A DNA stretch of 64,000 bases, taken from positions 1,054,001 to 1,118,000 of the forward strand of contig NZ_CP016180.1 of NCBI RefSeq assembly GCF_013377295.1, given 5' to 3'. Numbering within the stretch: the stretch's first letter is position 1; each line of letters starts with the position of its first letter. The DNA comes from Pasteurella skyensis. Lineage in GTDB: Bacteria; Pseudomonadota; Gammaproteobacteria; Enterobacterales; Pasteurellaceae. Below the pieces are notes generated by a model. It saw only the letters and a list, made by a program, of their open reading frames with translations. It ran no database searches and was not told the origin of the DNA. Position numbers and translations under genes: made by a program. Shown in pieces: positions 31,301 to 40,170 of this stretch.

Positions 31301-32553
31301 AATTTATTGATTTATTTGCAGGGTTAGGTGGTTTCCATACTGGATTTGCTGAACATGGGTTTAAATGTGTTTTTGCGAGTGAGATAGATGAGAGTTTACA
31401 ACAACTTTATAAAGCAAATTATCACATTTCCCCCCAAGGAGATATTACAAAAATTAAAGTAGAAGATATCCCAAAACACGATGTAATTTGTGCTGGTTTT
31501 CCTTGCCAACCTTTTTCTCTTGCAGGAAAGAAAAAAGGAGCAAGTTGTCCATCTAGTGGAAAACTTATTGATGAAGTTATTAGAATCACCAAATATCACT
31601 TACCTAAATATGTTCTTCTTGAGAATGTACCAAATGTTTTAACTATTGCTAACGGTTCATTTTGGCAATATTTAGTTAAATCATTTGCAGACATTGGCTA
31701 TTCTGTAGATTATCGAATTATATCTCCTGTAGATATAGGTATACCACAAAACAGAAAAAGAATTTTTATTATTGCTTACCCTACTGGAAAAGAGTTAATT
31801 GATATATGGCCAACAAAAGAAATATCTGCACCTGTTTCTTTTGAAACATTTTTAAATAAAACACTTGAACATAAATTACTCGAAGAGAAAAAATATCAAC
31901 AATTAGTACTCTGGCAAAAACTTATACAAAACTGTGGCTTACCTGAACGAGGTTCTTTTTCATTGGTTGCACCTGAGTTTGGTGCTACTTACCCCGAAGA
32001 TTTCAGTAAATTGACATTGAAACAAATAAAAGAATATAAAGGCGCCTATGGTCAAAGTTTATATCATTGCAAAAGCTGGACTGATGTATTGGAAAAACTA
32101 CCTGCCTATGTAAGAAAGGAAAGAAAAGTAGCATCTTGGATCCAACCATCAATACAATTAAGTCGTTATTTTTATTCCCAAAATAAACAATATATTACTA
32201 AATGGAAACAAAAATTAGATAAAGAAAATAACAGCTGGCAGATATTAGAATGGCGTGGTATTAGAAATCTACCTGATCTGAATACCCATCTTATTCAATT
32301 TAGAGCTTCAGGTATTCGAGTTTTAAAACCACAAATAGCTCCTTCTCTAATTGCAATGACACCCACTCAAATTCCTGTGATTTTCTCAGAAAAACGCTAT
32401 CTATCAAAATATGAGGCGGCTAAACTGCAACATTTGCAGTCTTTGGAGTTTTTACCTCAAAATATGACTAAAGCATTTAAAGCACTGGGAAATGCGGTAA
32501 ATGCTCGAATTGTATCGTGCATTGCTAAAAACTTAAAATTATCTCTGGCTTAA
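31297..32553 (+). CDS. C5-cytosine DNA methyltransferase
   Basis: The 418-residue protein has the ordered motifs of the family. Motif I is IDLFAGLGGFHTGF, motif IV is CAGFPCQPFSLAG with the catalytic Cys, motif VI is LLENVPN, motif VIII is PQNRKRIFII, and motifs IX-X end in FKALGNAVNARI. A target-recognition region of about 150 residues lies between VIII and IX. It is coupled to the control gene and converges, one base apart, with the MORC-like ATPase. The recognition sequence cannot be read from the protein. Confidence 0.95.
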   Translation: MKFIDLFAGLGGFHTGFAEHGFKCVFASEIDESLQQLYKANYHISPQGDITKIKVEDIPKHDVICAGFPCQPFSLAGKKKGASCPSSGKLIDEVIRITKYHLPKYVLLENVPNVLTIANGSFWQYLVKSFADIGYSVDYRIISPVDIGIPQNRKRIFIIAYPTGKELIDIWPTKEISAPVSFETFLNKTLEHKLLEEKKYQQLVLWQKLIQNCGLPERGSFSLVAPEFGATYPEDFSKLTLKQIKEYKGAYGQSLYHCKSWTDVLEKLPAYVRKERKVASWIQPSIQLSRYFYSQNKQYITKWKQKLDKENNSWQILEWRGIRNLPDLNTHLIQFRASGIRVLKPQIAPSLIAMTPTQIPVIFSEKRYLSKYEAAKLQHLQSLEFLPQNMTKAFKALGNAVNARIVSCIAKNLKLSLA

Positions 32554-34215
32554 TTAACACTCCCTATCAAAAGCCCATTGAAGTAGTTGTTGTGTATTTC
32601 TAATCAAATCATCTATTTCTACTTTTGTAGGGGTACAACGTCCATGTGAGGTCAAATTTAATAGACCGACAAATGGTTCTGAAGCACGATTATTTTCTTT
32701 CATAACACGTTTTAATGTTTCATAATTATCCGGTATAATGTGACTGTTACTTTGTAGGTATTTATAAAGAGCAACAATAGATTTATCCCTTGCTTTCTCA
32801 TAATGAGTTTCAGATTCTGCTTTTAACTTATCAATAATACTCACTTCAAGAATAGTTCTATACACTAAGCAAAATGCCCATATTCGGTTTTGCTCATAAA
32901 GCCATATCGCATCATCAATAAAATTATCAAGTAAGGTATAAGTCTCGGGTGCAGATATTCTTTTTAACAGAATTATTGGACTATTTTTCTTAAAATGCTG
33001 ATTTTTAGTTTGACTAAGCTTAGTTGATTTTGTAGTTGGTTTAGATGATTTTTTTGCTTGTTGTTGCTTTTCTTTACTACCTGATTTTTTATAATAATCC
33101 TCCCAATCGCTACAAGCAATAAAATCATATTCCACAGCTTTTCTACTTCTATATTCAACAGCCTGTTGCAAAAAATCTTCAATGCCTTCTTGTTTTTTAA
33201 ATTCAGAGAGAAATAAATATTCATCAAAAGTAAATTCACCTTTTGAATTGCTAATTGCTTGTCCATCTAAGTGTAATTCAGCATAAAATCTTGATGGTGT
33301 TGCTTTATTTGCAGTACCAACAAGATCAACTGGTCGATAAGGATTAACTTCCATTCCCTTAATTAAACGACCATATCGAAACAATCGCAAACCTGGATTT
33401 TTTACTTGACTCGCTTCACTCCCTAAACTAAAAAATCCTTTGATTTCTTTTCCATTAAATTCAAAAGAGACATCTTTTTTCCAAAGTTTCTTTTTGCCAA
33501 TTGTATAAAGTTGCCCATCTTTTAGCCTACACACAGGAAAAACAAGCGGTTGATTAGAAACCGGTAACTCAGAAAAATCTTTCTTAGGAAATGTATTTTC
33601 CTGATATTTGAAATAAATTCTCAGAATAGGATTATCTCTAGAAGTAAATAACTGATAAGTCTCATCAATTTCTTCCCAAGCTCTTAAAGCTTGATTCTTT
33701 TCTATCTGCTGTGTTAATTTGGATAAAGTAATTCTAACTCCTGATGTAACTTTCTTTCTCTCAATTTTTTCTAAAGCAACTCGATCTTGATTATTTTCAA
33801 GCAATTGGTTTAAATCAAAATTAATTCTATAAGCTGAATCACTATCAATCGGATAACTCTCTAAAGACCATGCTCTACCAAACCACATTGAAGCAGCTTT
33901 CATACCAATACCAAACTCGTTCAGTGATTGTTCACTAGGTTTATAAGCCGGTTTCATTGCTCGTTCTATATCAGAAAAAGCTATTCCTACTCCATCATCT
34001 TCAATAATAATATGATCTTTCTGTATACTAATATTAATAGTTAAAATACTTGGTAATTCTGGTATACCATTTGTTCTAGCAGAACGAAATGCTTCAAGCG
34101 CATTATCAATATATTCACATAATGCACCTTTAACAGTGTATGGATAACTTTCTAATAAATTGTAAAATTGCATATCAGGTGAAACATCAACCGATGTAGG
34201 ATAGTTCGTTTTCAT
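32554..34215 (-). CDS. MORC-like GHKL ATPase with C-terminal HEPN/DUF4145-like domain
   Basis: The 553-residue protein has a GHKL ATP-binding N-box EYIDNALEAF, G1 DDGVGI and G2 NEFGIGMKAA. An S5-like middle follows (FRYGRLIKGMEVNPYRP). A Lys/Gln/Ser-rich linker spans about residues 375-415, and a helical C-terminal domain ends with LLNLTSHGRCTPTKVEID, recalling HEPN/DUF4145 folds. ATG 34215 has an AAGGTG ribosome-binding site, whereas 34224 is a GTG without one. MORC/MutL-type ATPases are known partners of methyltransferases in defence loci. No PD-(D/E)XK or HNH motif is visible. Confidence 0.75.
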   Translation of the reverse strand: MKTNYPTSVDVSPDMQFYNLLESYPYTVKGALCEYIDNALEAFRSARTNGIPELPSILTINISIQKDHIIIEDDGVGIAFSDIERAMKPAYKPSEQSLNEFGIGMKAASMWFGRAWSLESYPIDSDSAYRINFDLNQLLENNQDRVALEKIERKKVTSGVRITLSKLTQQIEKNQALRAWEEIDETYQLFTSRDNPILRIYFKYQENTFPKKDFSELPVSNQPLVFPVCRLKDGQLYTIGKKKLWKKDVSFEFNGKEIKGFFSLGSEASQVKNPGLRLFRYGRLIKGMEVNPYRPVDLVGTANKATPSRFYAELHLDGQAISNSKGEFTFDEYLFLSEFKKQEGIEDFLQQAVEYRSRKAVEYDFIACSDWEDYYKKSGSKEKQQQAKKSSKPTTKSTKLSQTKNQHFKKNSPIILLKRISAPETYTLLDNFIDDAIWLYEQNRIWAFCLVYRTILEVSIIDKLKAESETHYEKARDKSIVALYKYLQSNSHIIPDNYETLKRVMKENNRASEPFVGLLNLTSHGRCTPTKVEIDDLIRNTQQLLQWAFDREC

Positions 34216-34461
34216 AATAAACACCTTGTTAAATTAAAAATAATTTTTTACACTATTAAATTATAACCAATGAAAAATAAATAATCTAAAAATTTAAAAC
34301 AATATATTAGACTCAACAAATATCGTTTGATATTTTCCACAAAACAATATTACTTTTTTATCTCATATTGATACTAATTATTTATAAAATACACTTGTAC
34401 TTTTTATCGGCAAATATATAATGTAATTACGTTTTATATACTTATGATTAAGGAAAAATTT

Positions 34462-34719
34462 ATGTCTATGCAAAGTACGATGAATTTTAAGATTGATCCA
34501 GCATTAAAAAGTGATTTTTTACATGCTTGCCAAAGTAAAGGACTTTCAGCAAGTTTGGTCATTCGCGAGCTAATTTCTGGTTATTGTCAAGAAAATGAAC
34601 CTGAACCAAATATCGAAACATTACAAGCAATGAAAGATGCTATCAATAGTACAAATACAACAACAATGACAGCGGAAGAATTTTTTGCTTGGGCAGAGGC
34701 TGAAAGTGCTAAAAATTGA
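34462..34719 (+). CDS. RelB/DinJ-type antitoxin
   Basis: The 85-residue protein has a ribbon-helix-helix N-terminus (MNFKIDPALKSDFLHACQSKGLS) and an acidic tail containing AEEFFAWAEAE. AAGGAAAAAT precedes the ATG at 34462, so the upstream ATG at 34444 is not used. It should bind the toxin and repress the operon. The AT-rich palindrome around TAATGTAATTACG upstream is a plausible operator. It overlaps the toxin gene by 14 bases. Confidence 0.82.
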   Translation: MSMQSTMNFKIDPALKSDFLHACQSKGLSASLVIRELISGYCQENEPEPNIETLQAMKDAINSTNTTTMTAEEFFAWAEAESAKN

Positions 34720-34960
34720 GAAAACAAAGGCTTTTGAGAAAGATTTTAAAAAAGTGGGGTTAATTGCACCATTAGTTGATGTTCTACATTACCTAATTAA
34801 TGGTAAAAAATTACCAGCTAAATACCGTGATCACGCTCTAAAAGGCAAGTATGCAATATTTCGAGAATGTCACGTCAAGCCTGATTTATTACTAGTTTAT
34901 TATATTGAAAATAATATTTTGAAATTAGTTAGATTAGCAAGCCATAGTGAGTTATTTTAA
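34706..34960 (+). CDS. YafQ/RelE-family mRNA interferase toxin
   Basis: The 84-residue protein starts at GTG 34706 with AGAGG upstream. Typical YafQ residues are present: KYRDHALKGKYAIFRECH, VKPDLLLVYYI and the C-terminal LVRLASHSELF with catalytic-type His residues. YafQ-type toxins cleave mRNA on the ribosome. The overlap with the antitoxin gene supports a type II pair. It is placed in the island next to the methyltransferase/ATPase genes, where such pairs often add stability. Confidence 0.88.
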   Translation: MLKIEKTKAFEKDFKKVGLIAPLVDVLHYLINGKKLPAKYRDHALKGKYAIFRECHVKPDLLLVYYIENNILKLVRLASHSELF

Positions 34961-35094
34961 CTAGTGTTATAGTTTAAGGAGAAGCTTCTATAATGCAAAA
35001 AAACTAGGCAGATATAGCCTATTAGATTTATTATTTTAAAGGGATTTTATTAGGAATAAACCTATATAAAATCATAACCAAACAGGAGGGTAAG

Positions 35095-35898
35095 ATGTTA
35101 CTCATCTCCCTTTTTATCCTGCTATTATTCATTCAATACCACCACCCAAAACCACAAAAATCTTATTGCACAAAACCCAAATCCGCTCAACCAAATACCC
35201 ATAAAAATCATCCTAAACCTCAATGGGTAATTAATGAAATTATTTACCTTAAGGCTATAATGGGAAAGCAAATAGGCTGTAGAAAAATCGCCAATACCTT
35301 TAACCGCTTACATAAATCTGAAACAGTTGGTAAAACCTTTGTAGCAAATACTATCCGTAAACATCAATATCATATTCAACAGCAACGCTATAAAATAAAA
35401 CAAAAATTACCTCTAGAAATGGCAATCAACCATACTTGGGCAATGGATTTAAGTTTTTACTCCTCCCAAATGCTACTGGGTATTCTCGATCACGGATCTC
35501 GTAAGTTACTTTATTTGCAACCTATCAAAAATAAATCCAGTTGGATGTTACTCGGTTATCTATGCTTAACCATTGCAAAATATGGCAAACCTCAAAAGTT
35601 ACGCACAGATAATGAAATTATTTTTAATAGTTTTGTGTTTAAAACTTTCTTAAAACTCGTAAATATCAAAAAGCAAACCACTCCTGTGGCGTCCCCTTGG
35701 TGCAATGGCAGAATAGAGAGATTATTTGGAACACTTAAACCAATGATTAAAACGCATTATATTGAAAATTATTTTACCCTAAACAGCTTTTTAAAACAGT
35801 TTAAATATTGGTATAACAATCACCGCACCCACCAAAACTTAAAAGGAAAAACACCTAATGATATTTGGTATCAAAATAATAAAAACAGGCGTAAATAA
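35095..35898 (+). CDS. Orphan DDE (rve-type) transposase-like protein
   Basis: The 267-residue protein has an integrase core with HTWAMDLS (first Asp), LRTDNEIIF (second Asp) and SPWCNGRIERLFGTLKP (Glu). The HRTHQNLKGKTPNDIW tail is shared with IS3/IS481-type enzymes. The N-terminus is oddly hydrophobic (LLISLFILLLFIQY), followed by a helix-turn-helix. An AGGAGGGT ribosome-binding site precedes the ATG. I find no terminal inverted repeats close to it. It is the last gene before the right island repeat and might be a domesticated enzyme. Confidence 0.82.
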   Translation: MLLISLFILLLFIQYHHPKPQKSYCTKPKSAQPNTHKNHPKPQWVINEIIYLKAIMGKQIGCRKIANTFNRLHKSETVGKTFVANTIRKHQYHIQQQRYKIKQKLPLEMAINHTWAMDLSFYSSQMLLGILDHGSRKLLYLQPIKNKSSWMLLGYLCLTIAKYGKPQKLRTDNEIIFNSFVFKTFLKLVNIKKQTTPVASPWCNGRIERLFGTLKPMIKTHYIENYFTLNSFLKQFKYWYNNHRTHQNLKGKTPNDIWYQNNKNRRK

Positions 35899-35899
35899 T

Positions 35900-36103
35900 A
35901 AATAAGCGGTATGATTTAAACTAAAACTTGCAAATTTTAACTGTCCGCAGAGAACAGGGTATAATTATAGTTAAAATTTAGGTTTTTAAAGTAACTTTTA
36001 AAAATCAGTGATTAAAATCTAAAAAAATTTGCTAGAAATAAAAAATCGCCTGCTTAATTTATAAAAAAGCAGGCAGATTTAGACTAAAAATCACTCAATC
36101 ATA
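35900..36103. repeat. Right copy of the island-bounding repeat
   Basis: Pairs with 30645-30842. It begins AAATAAGCGGTATGAT and ends TCACTCAATCATA. Its centre (35941-36008) is inverted relative to the left copy. It also contains a GCCTGCTT/AAGCAGGC hairpin that can terminate transcription. The C-terminal codons of the truncated TpsB-like gene run into it. Confidence 0.75.
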
Positions 36104-36396
36104 GTTAAAGAAAGAGCTGTCCGTAGTGCGGACAGGACATCTAGAACATTAATTCTTAATTTATCTATCGGAAAACAAACTGTAGAATGATAAACATCAC
36201 TACTTGGTGTAATAACAGAAAATGAACTTCCCTGTGTGTCCATATTAGGCATTAATTTTTGATTAATACTTTGTTGCCTTTGCTCGGAGCGTTTAAAAAT
36301 ATCTTCAGGATTCGTATTGGGAACATTATGAGCAATTATTTGACCACTGTAAATAATGCTTAGTAGAAGGATCGTTAGTTTTAATATTAGTTTCAT
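36091..36396 (-). pseudogene. N-terminal fragment of a TpsB (ShlB-like) transporter
   Basis: The 101-codon frame has a signal peptide (LILKLTILLLSIIYSGQIIA), then a Gln-rich helix (EDIFKRSEQRQQSINQKL) and STVCFPIDKLRI. That is the usual start of a two-partner-secretion outer-membrane transporter up to the first POTRA strand. Full-length TpsB proteins exceed 500 residues. The last 15 residues are encoded by a CTGTCCG/CGGACAG hairpin and the right island repeat. The gene was therefore cut at the island boundary. Confidence 0.65.
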
Positions 36397-36954
36397 AACT
36401 TTACTTAATTCAGTTATTAATCAACATATCAAATTCTATCTTATTTAGAGTAGTTATAATAACTCTATTTTGAAATAACTCAAGTAAATAATGAAAAAAA
36501 TAGCTTTAGTTTTGTCCTTTATTTCTCAATAACACAATATTAACTAAGTTGAGGGAAGGTATGTACAATGATAAAGAAGTATTTAAAATTTAGGCATTTA
36601 ATATCCTTTTCAATTCAAAATAAACTATATTAGTTTATGATTTGCACATATCAACAACTGATAACTATATAATATAAAAATATATAGAAATATGACAATT
36701 TTTGCATATAAGCTACACCTCGAAACCTATTTTTAGAACTTACACAGCTTATTAAATAGTAGCTTAAAATTAGATTTTAGATATAATCCTAGCTAAAAAT
36801 CAACCATTTATCCCATTATTAATCAAGAAATAATATACGTTTCATTCACATAATTTGTAAACAAATCATTTTTGTATCATAATGTATTAATATTTAATTT
36901 TTCGAGTCAAAGAAAGGTACATCTTAGGCTTTACTCAGCATCAAATAATACACC
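36397..36954. other. AT-rich decayed region without genes
   Basis: About 560 bases of very AT-rich DNA with stops in all frames. The only recognisable trace is an ATG at about 36491 opening MKKIALVLSFISQ and then a stop, which looks like a truncated signal peptide on the plus strand. I see no RNA gene or terminator worth naming. Confidence 0.5.
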
Positions 36955-37196
36955 TTAATACCTACTATTTAATTGCTTAACCAATGATTTTGAACCGCCA
37001 ATAACCATTACAAGTATATTATTCTCTCTTAGATATATTTTATTCTCTTTTACCCAATCCATAGACGCCTTAGTTGTATCAGTCCTACTTGCTTTACCTG
37101 TTTATCGATCTGATAAGGTGGATAAATAGTTTCCATATTCGCTATTACAAAAGGGTATTTGTAGCATAATATGATGAGTAAAAATAATTTTTTCAT
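36955..37196 (-). pseudogene. Frameshifted remnant of a small exported protein
   Basis: From ATG 37196 the first frame encodes a signal peptide and METIYPPYQIDKQVKQV. After a one-base shift the sequence continues as DTTKASMDWVKENK and VMVIGGSKSLVKQLN to the stop at 36955. The arrangement recalls small exported proteins of integrating conjugative elements, but that is only a suggestion. The start overlaps the end of the next remnant (ATGA). Confidence 0.4.
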
Positions 37197-37360
37197 TCTG
37201 AGACTTCCGATGTAAAACAAATAGGCTGTGGGAATTTTACCGTAGTAATGTACACATCAGGTTCTCTCATATCACAGTTATATCTTCTCCAATATGTCCA
37301 ACTATAACCTCCTATTTCATTATTGGTCATTGTTAGATTCATCATCTTGATAACGAACAT
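37193..37360 (-). CDS. Short ORF, probable remnant of an exported or conjugation-type protein
   Basis: The 55-residue frame contains NEIGGYSWTYWRRYNCDM and VKFPQPICF. Its stop overlaps the start of the neighbouring remnant, which suggests an ancestral operon. No full-length domain is recognisable. It has no clear ribosome-binding site and is probably the surviving 3' part of a larger gene. Confidence 0.35.
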   Translation of the reverse strand: MFVIKMMNLTMTNNEIGGYSWTYWRRYNCDMREPDVYITTVKFPQPICFTSEVSE

Positions 37361-37464
37361 GTGTTAAAATAGTATCTACATTAACTCATATAATCTATTG
37401 ATTTTTTACAAAATATTAAGAATTATTCTTGCTCTAATTAAAATATGATCTTGTCCTGCGTTTT

Positions 37465-40029
37465 TTAAAACTCCTCCAATAAGCGATCTTTTAAATGCTG
37501 TTTTTGCTCTTCAGATAACGCTCTATTTTCAGCATTGGACACCACAAAAAAGTCTTCTACTCGCTCGCCTATCGTGGTGATTTTTGCATTGAGTAATTGT
37601 ATATTTAATTCATTAAAAATTTCACTCATATGTGCCAATAATCCTTCTCGATCCAAGCTTTTAAATTCAAACTCTGTTTGATCTAAACGTGCATTTTCTA
37701 AAAATGTGACCTCTGTTTTATGGTGAAAAGCATCAAATCTCACTGGTTTTTTAATAAGTTCAAAATCGTGCTGGTGAGAGTGAGATAAAACATCTGATAA
37801 CACGCTTTGCAACTGTTCGCAGCGAATATCTGAAAGTGCTTTTCCATCATATTCTGAAACAATAAAACTATCAAAAACCAATTTATTATTGGTTAAGATT
37901 TGCGCTGATAAAATGCTCATTTTCTTTTTACTTAATAAATGTGCAATTCTAGAAAATAGCCGTGCCATATCCTTACAATGAATAAATACTTCAATAATAT
38001 TGTGATGATTATTATTAGTGACTAACACTAAAGGCAATGCTTGCTCCGCTTTTAAATATCCTTCAATATGCCATTGTAATTGTGCTGTGGAATGGCGTAT
38101 AAAATAGCTTATTGGGCAGTTCTTCCAATACTCTTCTATTAATTGCATTTGTGTTTTGCTATATATTTCTTGTAACTGCTCTCGTGCTTTATTTTGATTT
38201 AATAATCCTACTTGTTGGTAATCTACAGGATGTTCATTTCCTATAATCAGCTGTTGTTGAGTGAGTTTAAAAAGTTGATTAAAAAGCTGTGATTTCCATT
38301 GTGTCCAAAAAGTCTTATTGGTGGAGGACATATCCGCATAGGTCAAACAAAGTAATGCCGATAAAGCGGTCTGATTTCCCACTGTTTTTGCAAATTCTGT
38401 GATCACATCAGGGTCGTAAATATCTCGCCGTTGCGCAGTCATCGACATCGTCAAATGTTCCGCCACCAGCCACATTATTAATTTGGTACGCTCCTCACTG
38501 AGATTATGCAATTTAGCAAATTGATAAACCTCTAATGCCCCTTTTTCTGAATGGTCACCACTGCGACCTTTTGCTATATCATGAAACAAGGCAGCTACGT
38601 AGATCGCTGTGCGATCTTCACTTTCACGAAATAACAGCGAACACAATGGGGAAATATCATTGTCTGGTTCTAATAAATTCTCCAAAGTTTGCATTACACG
38701 AATAGTATGCTCATCAACGGTGTAGATATGTAACATATTAAATTGCATTAAACCTTGAATATTTTGCCATTGAGGTAAATATGCCGTTAATACACCTAAA
38801 TTGTGCATTGGTTCGATCGCTTTTTTAACAAAGTTAGGTTGTGAGAAAAGTTGCATAAAGCGTTCTCTTGCTTTTGGTAATTCGCTGAGTGAGTAATCTA
38901 ATTTTTTGATAGATAAACGCAAATATCGTAATGCGGAGACACTGGCTTTTGCCGTTGGAATTTGAGTTAAGTGATAAAATAAATCTAAGATAGAACAAGG
39001 ATCATCTTCAAAACAGCGATAATCCTCTGTGCCTGAAATTAGGTTATCTTGTAGATAAAAATGGCGATCTAATTTTATTTTCTCACCTTGAGGATTTCGA
39101 CAATTTAAGACTGTTTTTTCAAAGTTAACCAATAATAAATGACTTAATTGAGCAATAGATTGCGTCGCTCGGAAATAAGCTCGCATCATTTTTTCTACTG
39201 GTCGATTGCCTTCACCCTGATAACCCAAGCGCTCACTTAATCGTAATTGACGATCAAACCTTAAACGATTATCATAGCGTTTTAGTTGTAAATGTAACCC
39301 AAAACGCATTTTGAACAATACGGCTTGTGCATTTTCTAATTCAATATACTCTTCTGGAAAAAGCAGTTTCTGTTCAAATAATTCAGACAGTGAATACACA
39401 CCATAATACCTTAACATCACCCACATTAATAAATGCAGATCCCTAAGTCCTCCTGGACTATGTTTTAAATCTGGTTCAAGGCTATAGCTAGTATTATGGT
39501 AACGTCTATACCGTTGCTTTTTCTCCGCTATTTTTGCAGCTAAAAAGTCTTTAATCTCCCAAAAGTCAGATTGATGAATACGTTCTAGAAAATGATAAAA
39601 ATATCCGCTATCCCCTATTAAAAAACGCCCTTCAAGCATATTGGTCGCAATAGAAATTTCTGCTTTTCCTAACTCTATACATTCATCAAGAGTACGCACC
39701 GCAGAACCCACTTGTAACTTTAAATCCCATAGCAATGTAAAAAAGGCATTTATTTGCTGCTGAGTAGGTTCATCTAACGCCTCTTTCGTTAATACTAAAA
39801 TATCTAAATCCGATAAAGGAAACATTTCACGGCGACCATAGCCCCCTACTGCAATTAACGTTAAATGAGGATTTTTATCAAATTCAAAGGCTTTCCATAA
39901 TTTAAGCAATAATTGATCGTAAAAGTCACTTCGTTGATGTACTAACATCAGAGTATCGACCACAGGAAAGTGGCGATCTTGCTGTTGATTAAATTCTGTA
40001 ATTTGTTGTTTTAATTCAGTTAGATTCAT
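37465..40029 (-). CDS. glnD: Bifunctional uridylyltransferase/uridylyl-removing enzyme
   Basis: The 854-residue nitrogen-sensing enzyme has an N-terminal nucleotidyltransferase motif (GGYGRREMFPLSDLDILVL, near residue 62). A central HD hydrolase domain includes ALFHDIAKGRSGDHS near 480. Two C-terminal ACT domains start at about 675 and 780 (FDSFIVSEYDGKA; EFKSLDREGLLAHMSEI). It modifies PII proteins according to glutamine level. Length is close to the E. coli enzyme. It stands alone between the decayed region and comEC. A DNA-uptake-like word, AAGCGGTCTGATT, lies at 38364. Confidence 0.96.
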   Translation of the reverse strand: MNLTELKQQITEFNQQQDRHFPVVDTLMLVHQRSDFYDQLLLKLWKAFEFDKNPHLTLIAVGGYGRREMFPLSDLDILVLTKEALDEPTQQQINAFFTLLWDLKLQVGSAVRTLDECIELGKAEISIATNMLEGRFLIGDSGYFYHFLERIHQSDFWEIKDFLAAKIAEKKQRYRRYHNTSYSLEPDLKHSPGGLRDLHLLMWVMLRYYGVYSLSELFEQKLLFPEEYIELENAQAVLFKMRFGLHLQLKRYDNRLRFDRQLRLSERLGYQGEGNRPVEKMMRAYFRATQSIAQLSHLLLVNFEKTVLNCRNPQGEKIKLDRHFYLQDNLISGTEDYRCFEDDPCSILDLFYHLTQIPTAKASVSALRYLRLSIKKLDYSLSELPKARERFMQLFSQPNFVKKAIEPMHNLGVLTAYLPQWQNIQGLMQFNMLHIYTVDEHTIRVMQTLENLLEPDNDISPLCSLLFRESEDRTAIYVAALFHDIAKGRSGDHSEKGALEVYQFAKLHNLSEERTKLIMWLVAEHLTMSMTAQRRDIYDPDVITEFAKTVGNQTALSALLCLTYADMSSTNKTFWTQWKSQLFNQLFKLTQQQLIIGNEHPVDYQQVGLLNQNKAREQLQEIYSKTQMQLIEEYWKNCPISYFIRHSTAQLQWHIEGYLKAEQALPLVLVTNNNHHNIIEVFIHCKDMARLFSRIAHLLSKKKMSILSAQILTNNKLVFDSFIVSEYDGKALSDIRCEQLQSVLSDVLSHSHQHDFELIKKPVRFDAFHHKTEVTFLENARLDQTEFEFKSLDREGLLAHMSEIFNELNIQLLNAKITTIGERVEDFFVVSNAENRALSEEQKQHLKDRLLEEF

Positions 40030-40170
40030 TATTTTAATATCTGATCAAATGGCATTTAGATACCCTATCATAATCCTATATAACATACAGGGCAAGATGC
40101 TAAGTGAAACTGGTACGATTAAGATGATGGCATTCAATGGCTAAACAAGGCAACTAGCGCTATTCAAATA

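Noticed and set aside
32973-33266. 97-codon ORF on the minus strand inside the MORC-like gene
   Set aside because: Shadow frame of the AT-rich linker region in the large gene, without its own start signals.
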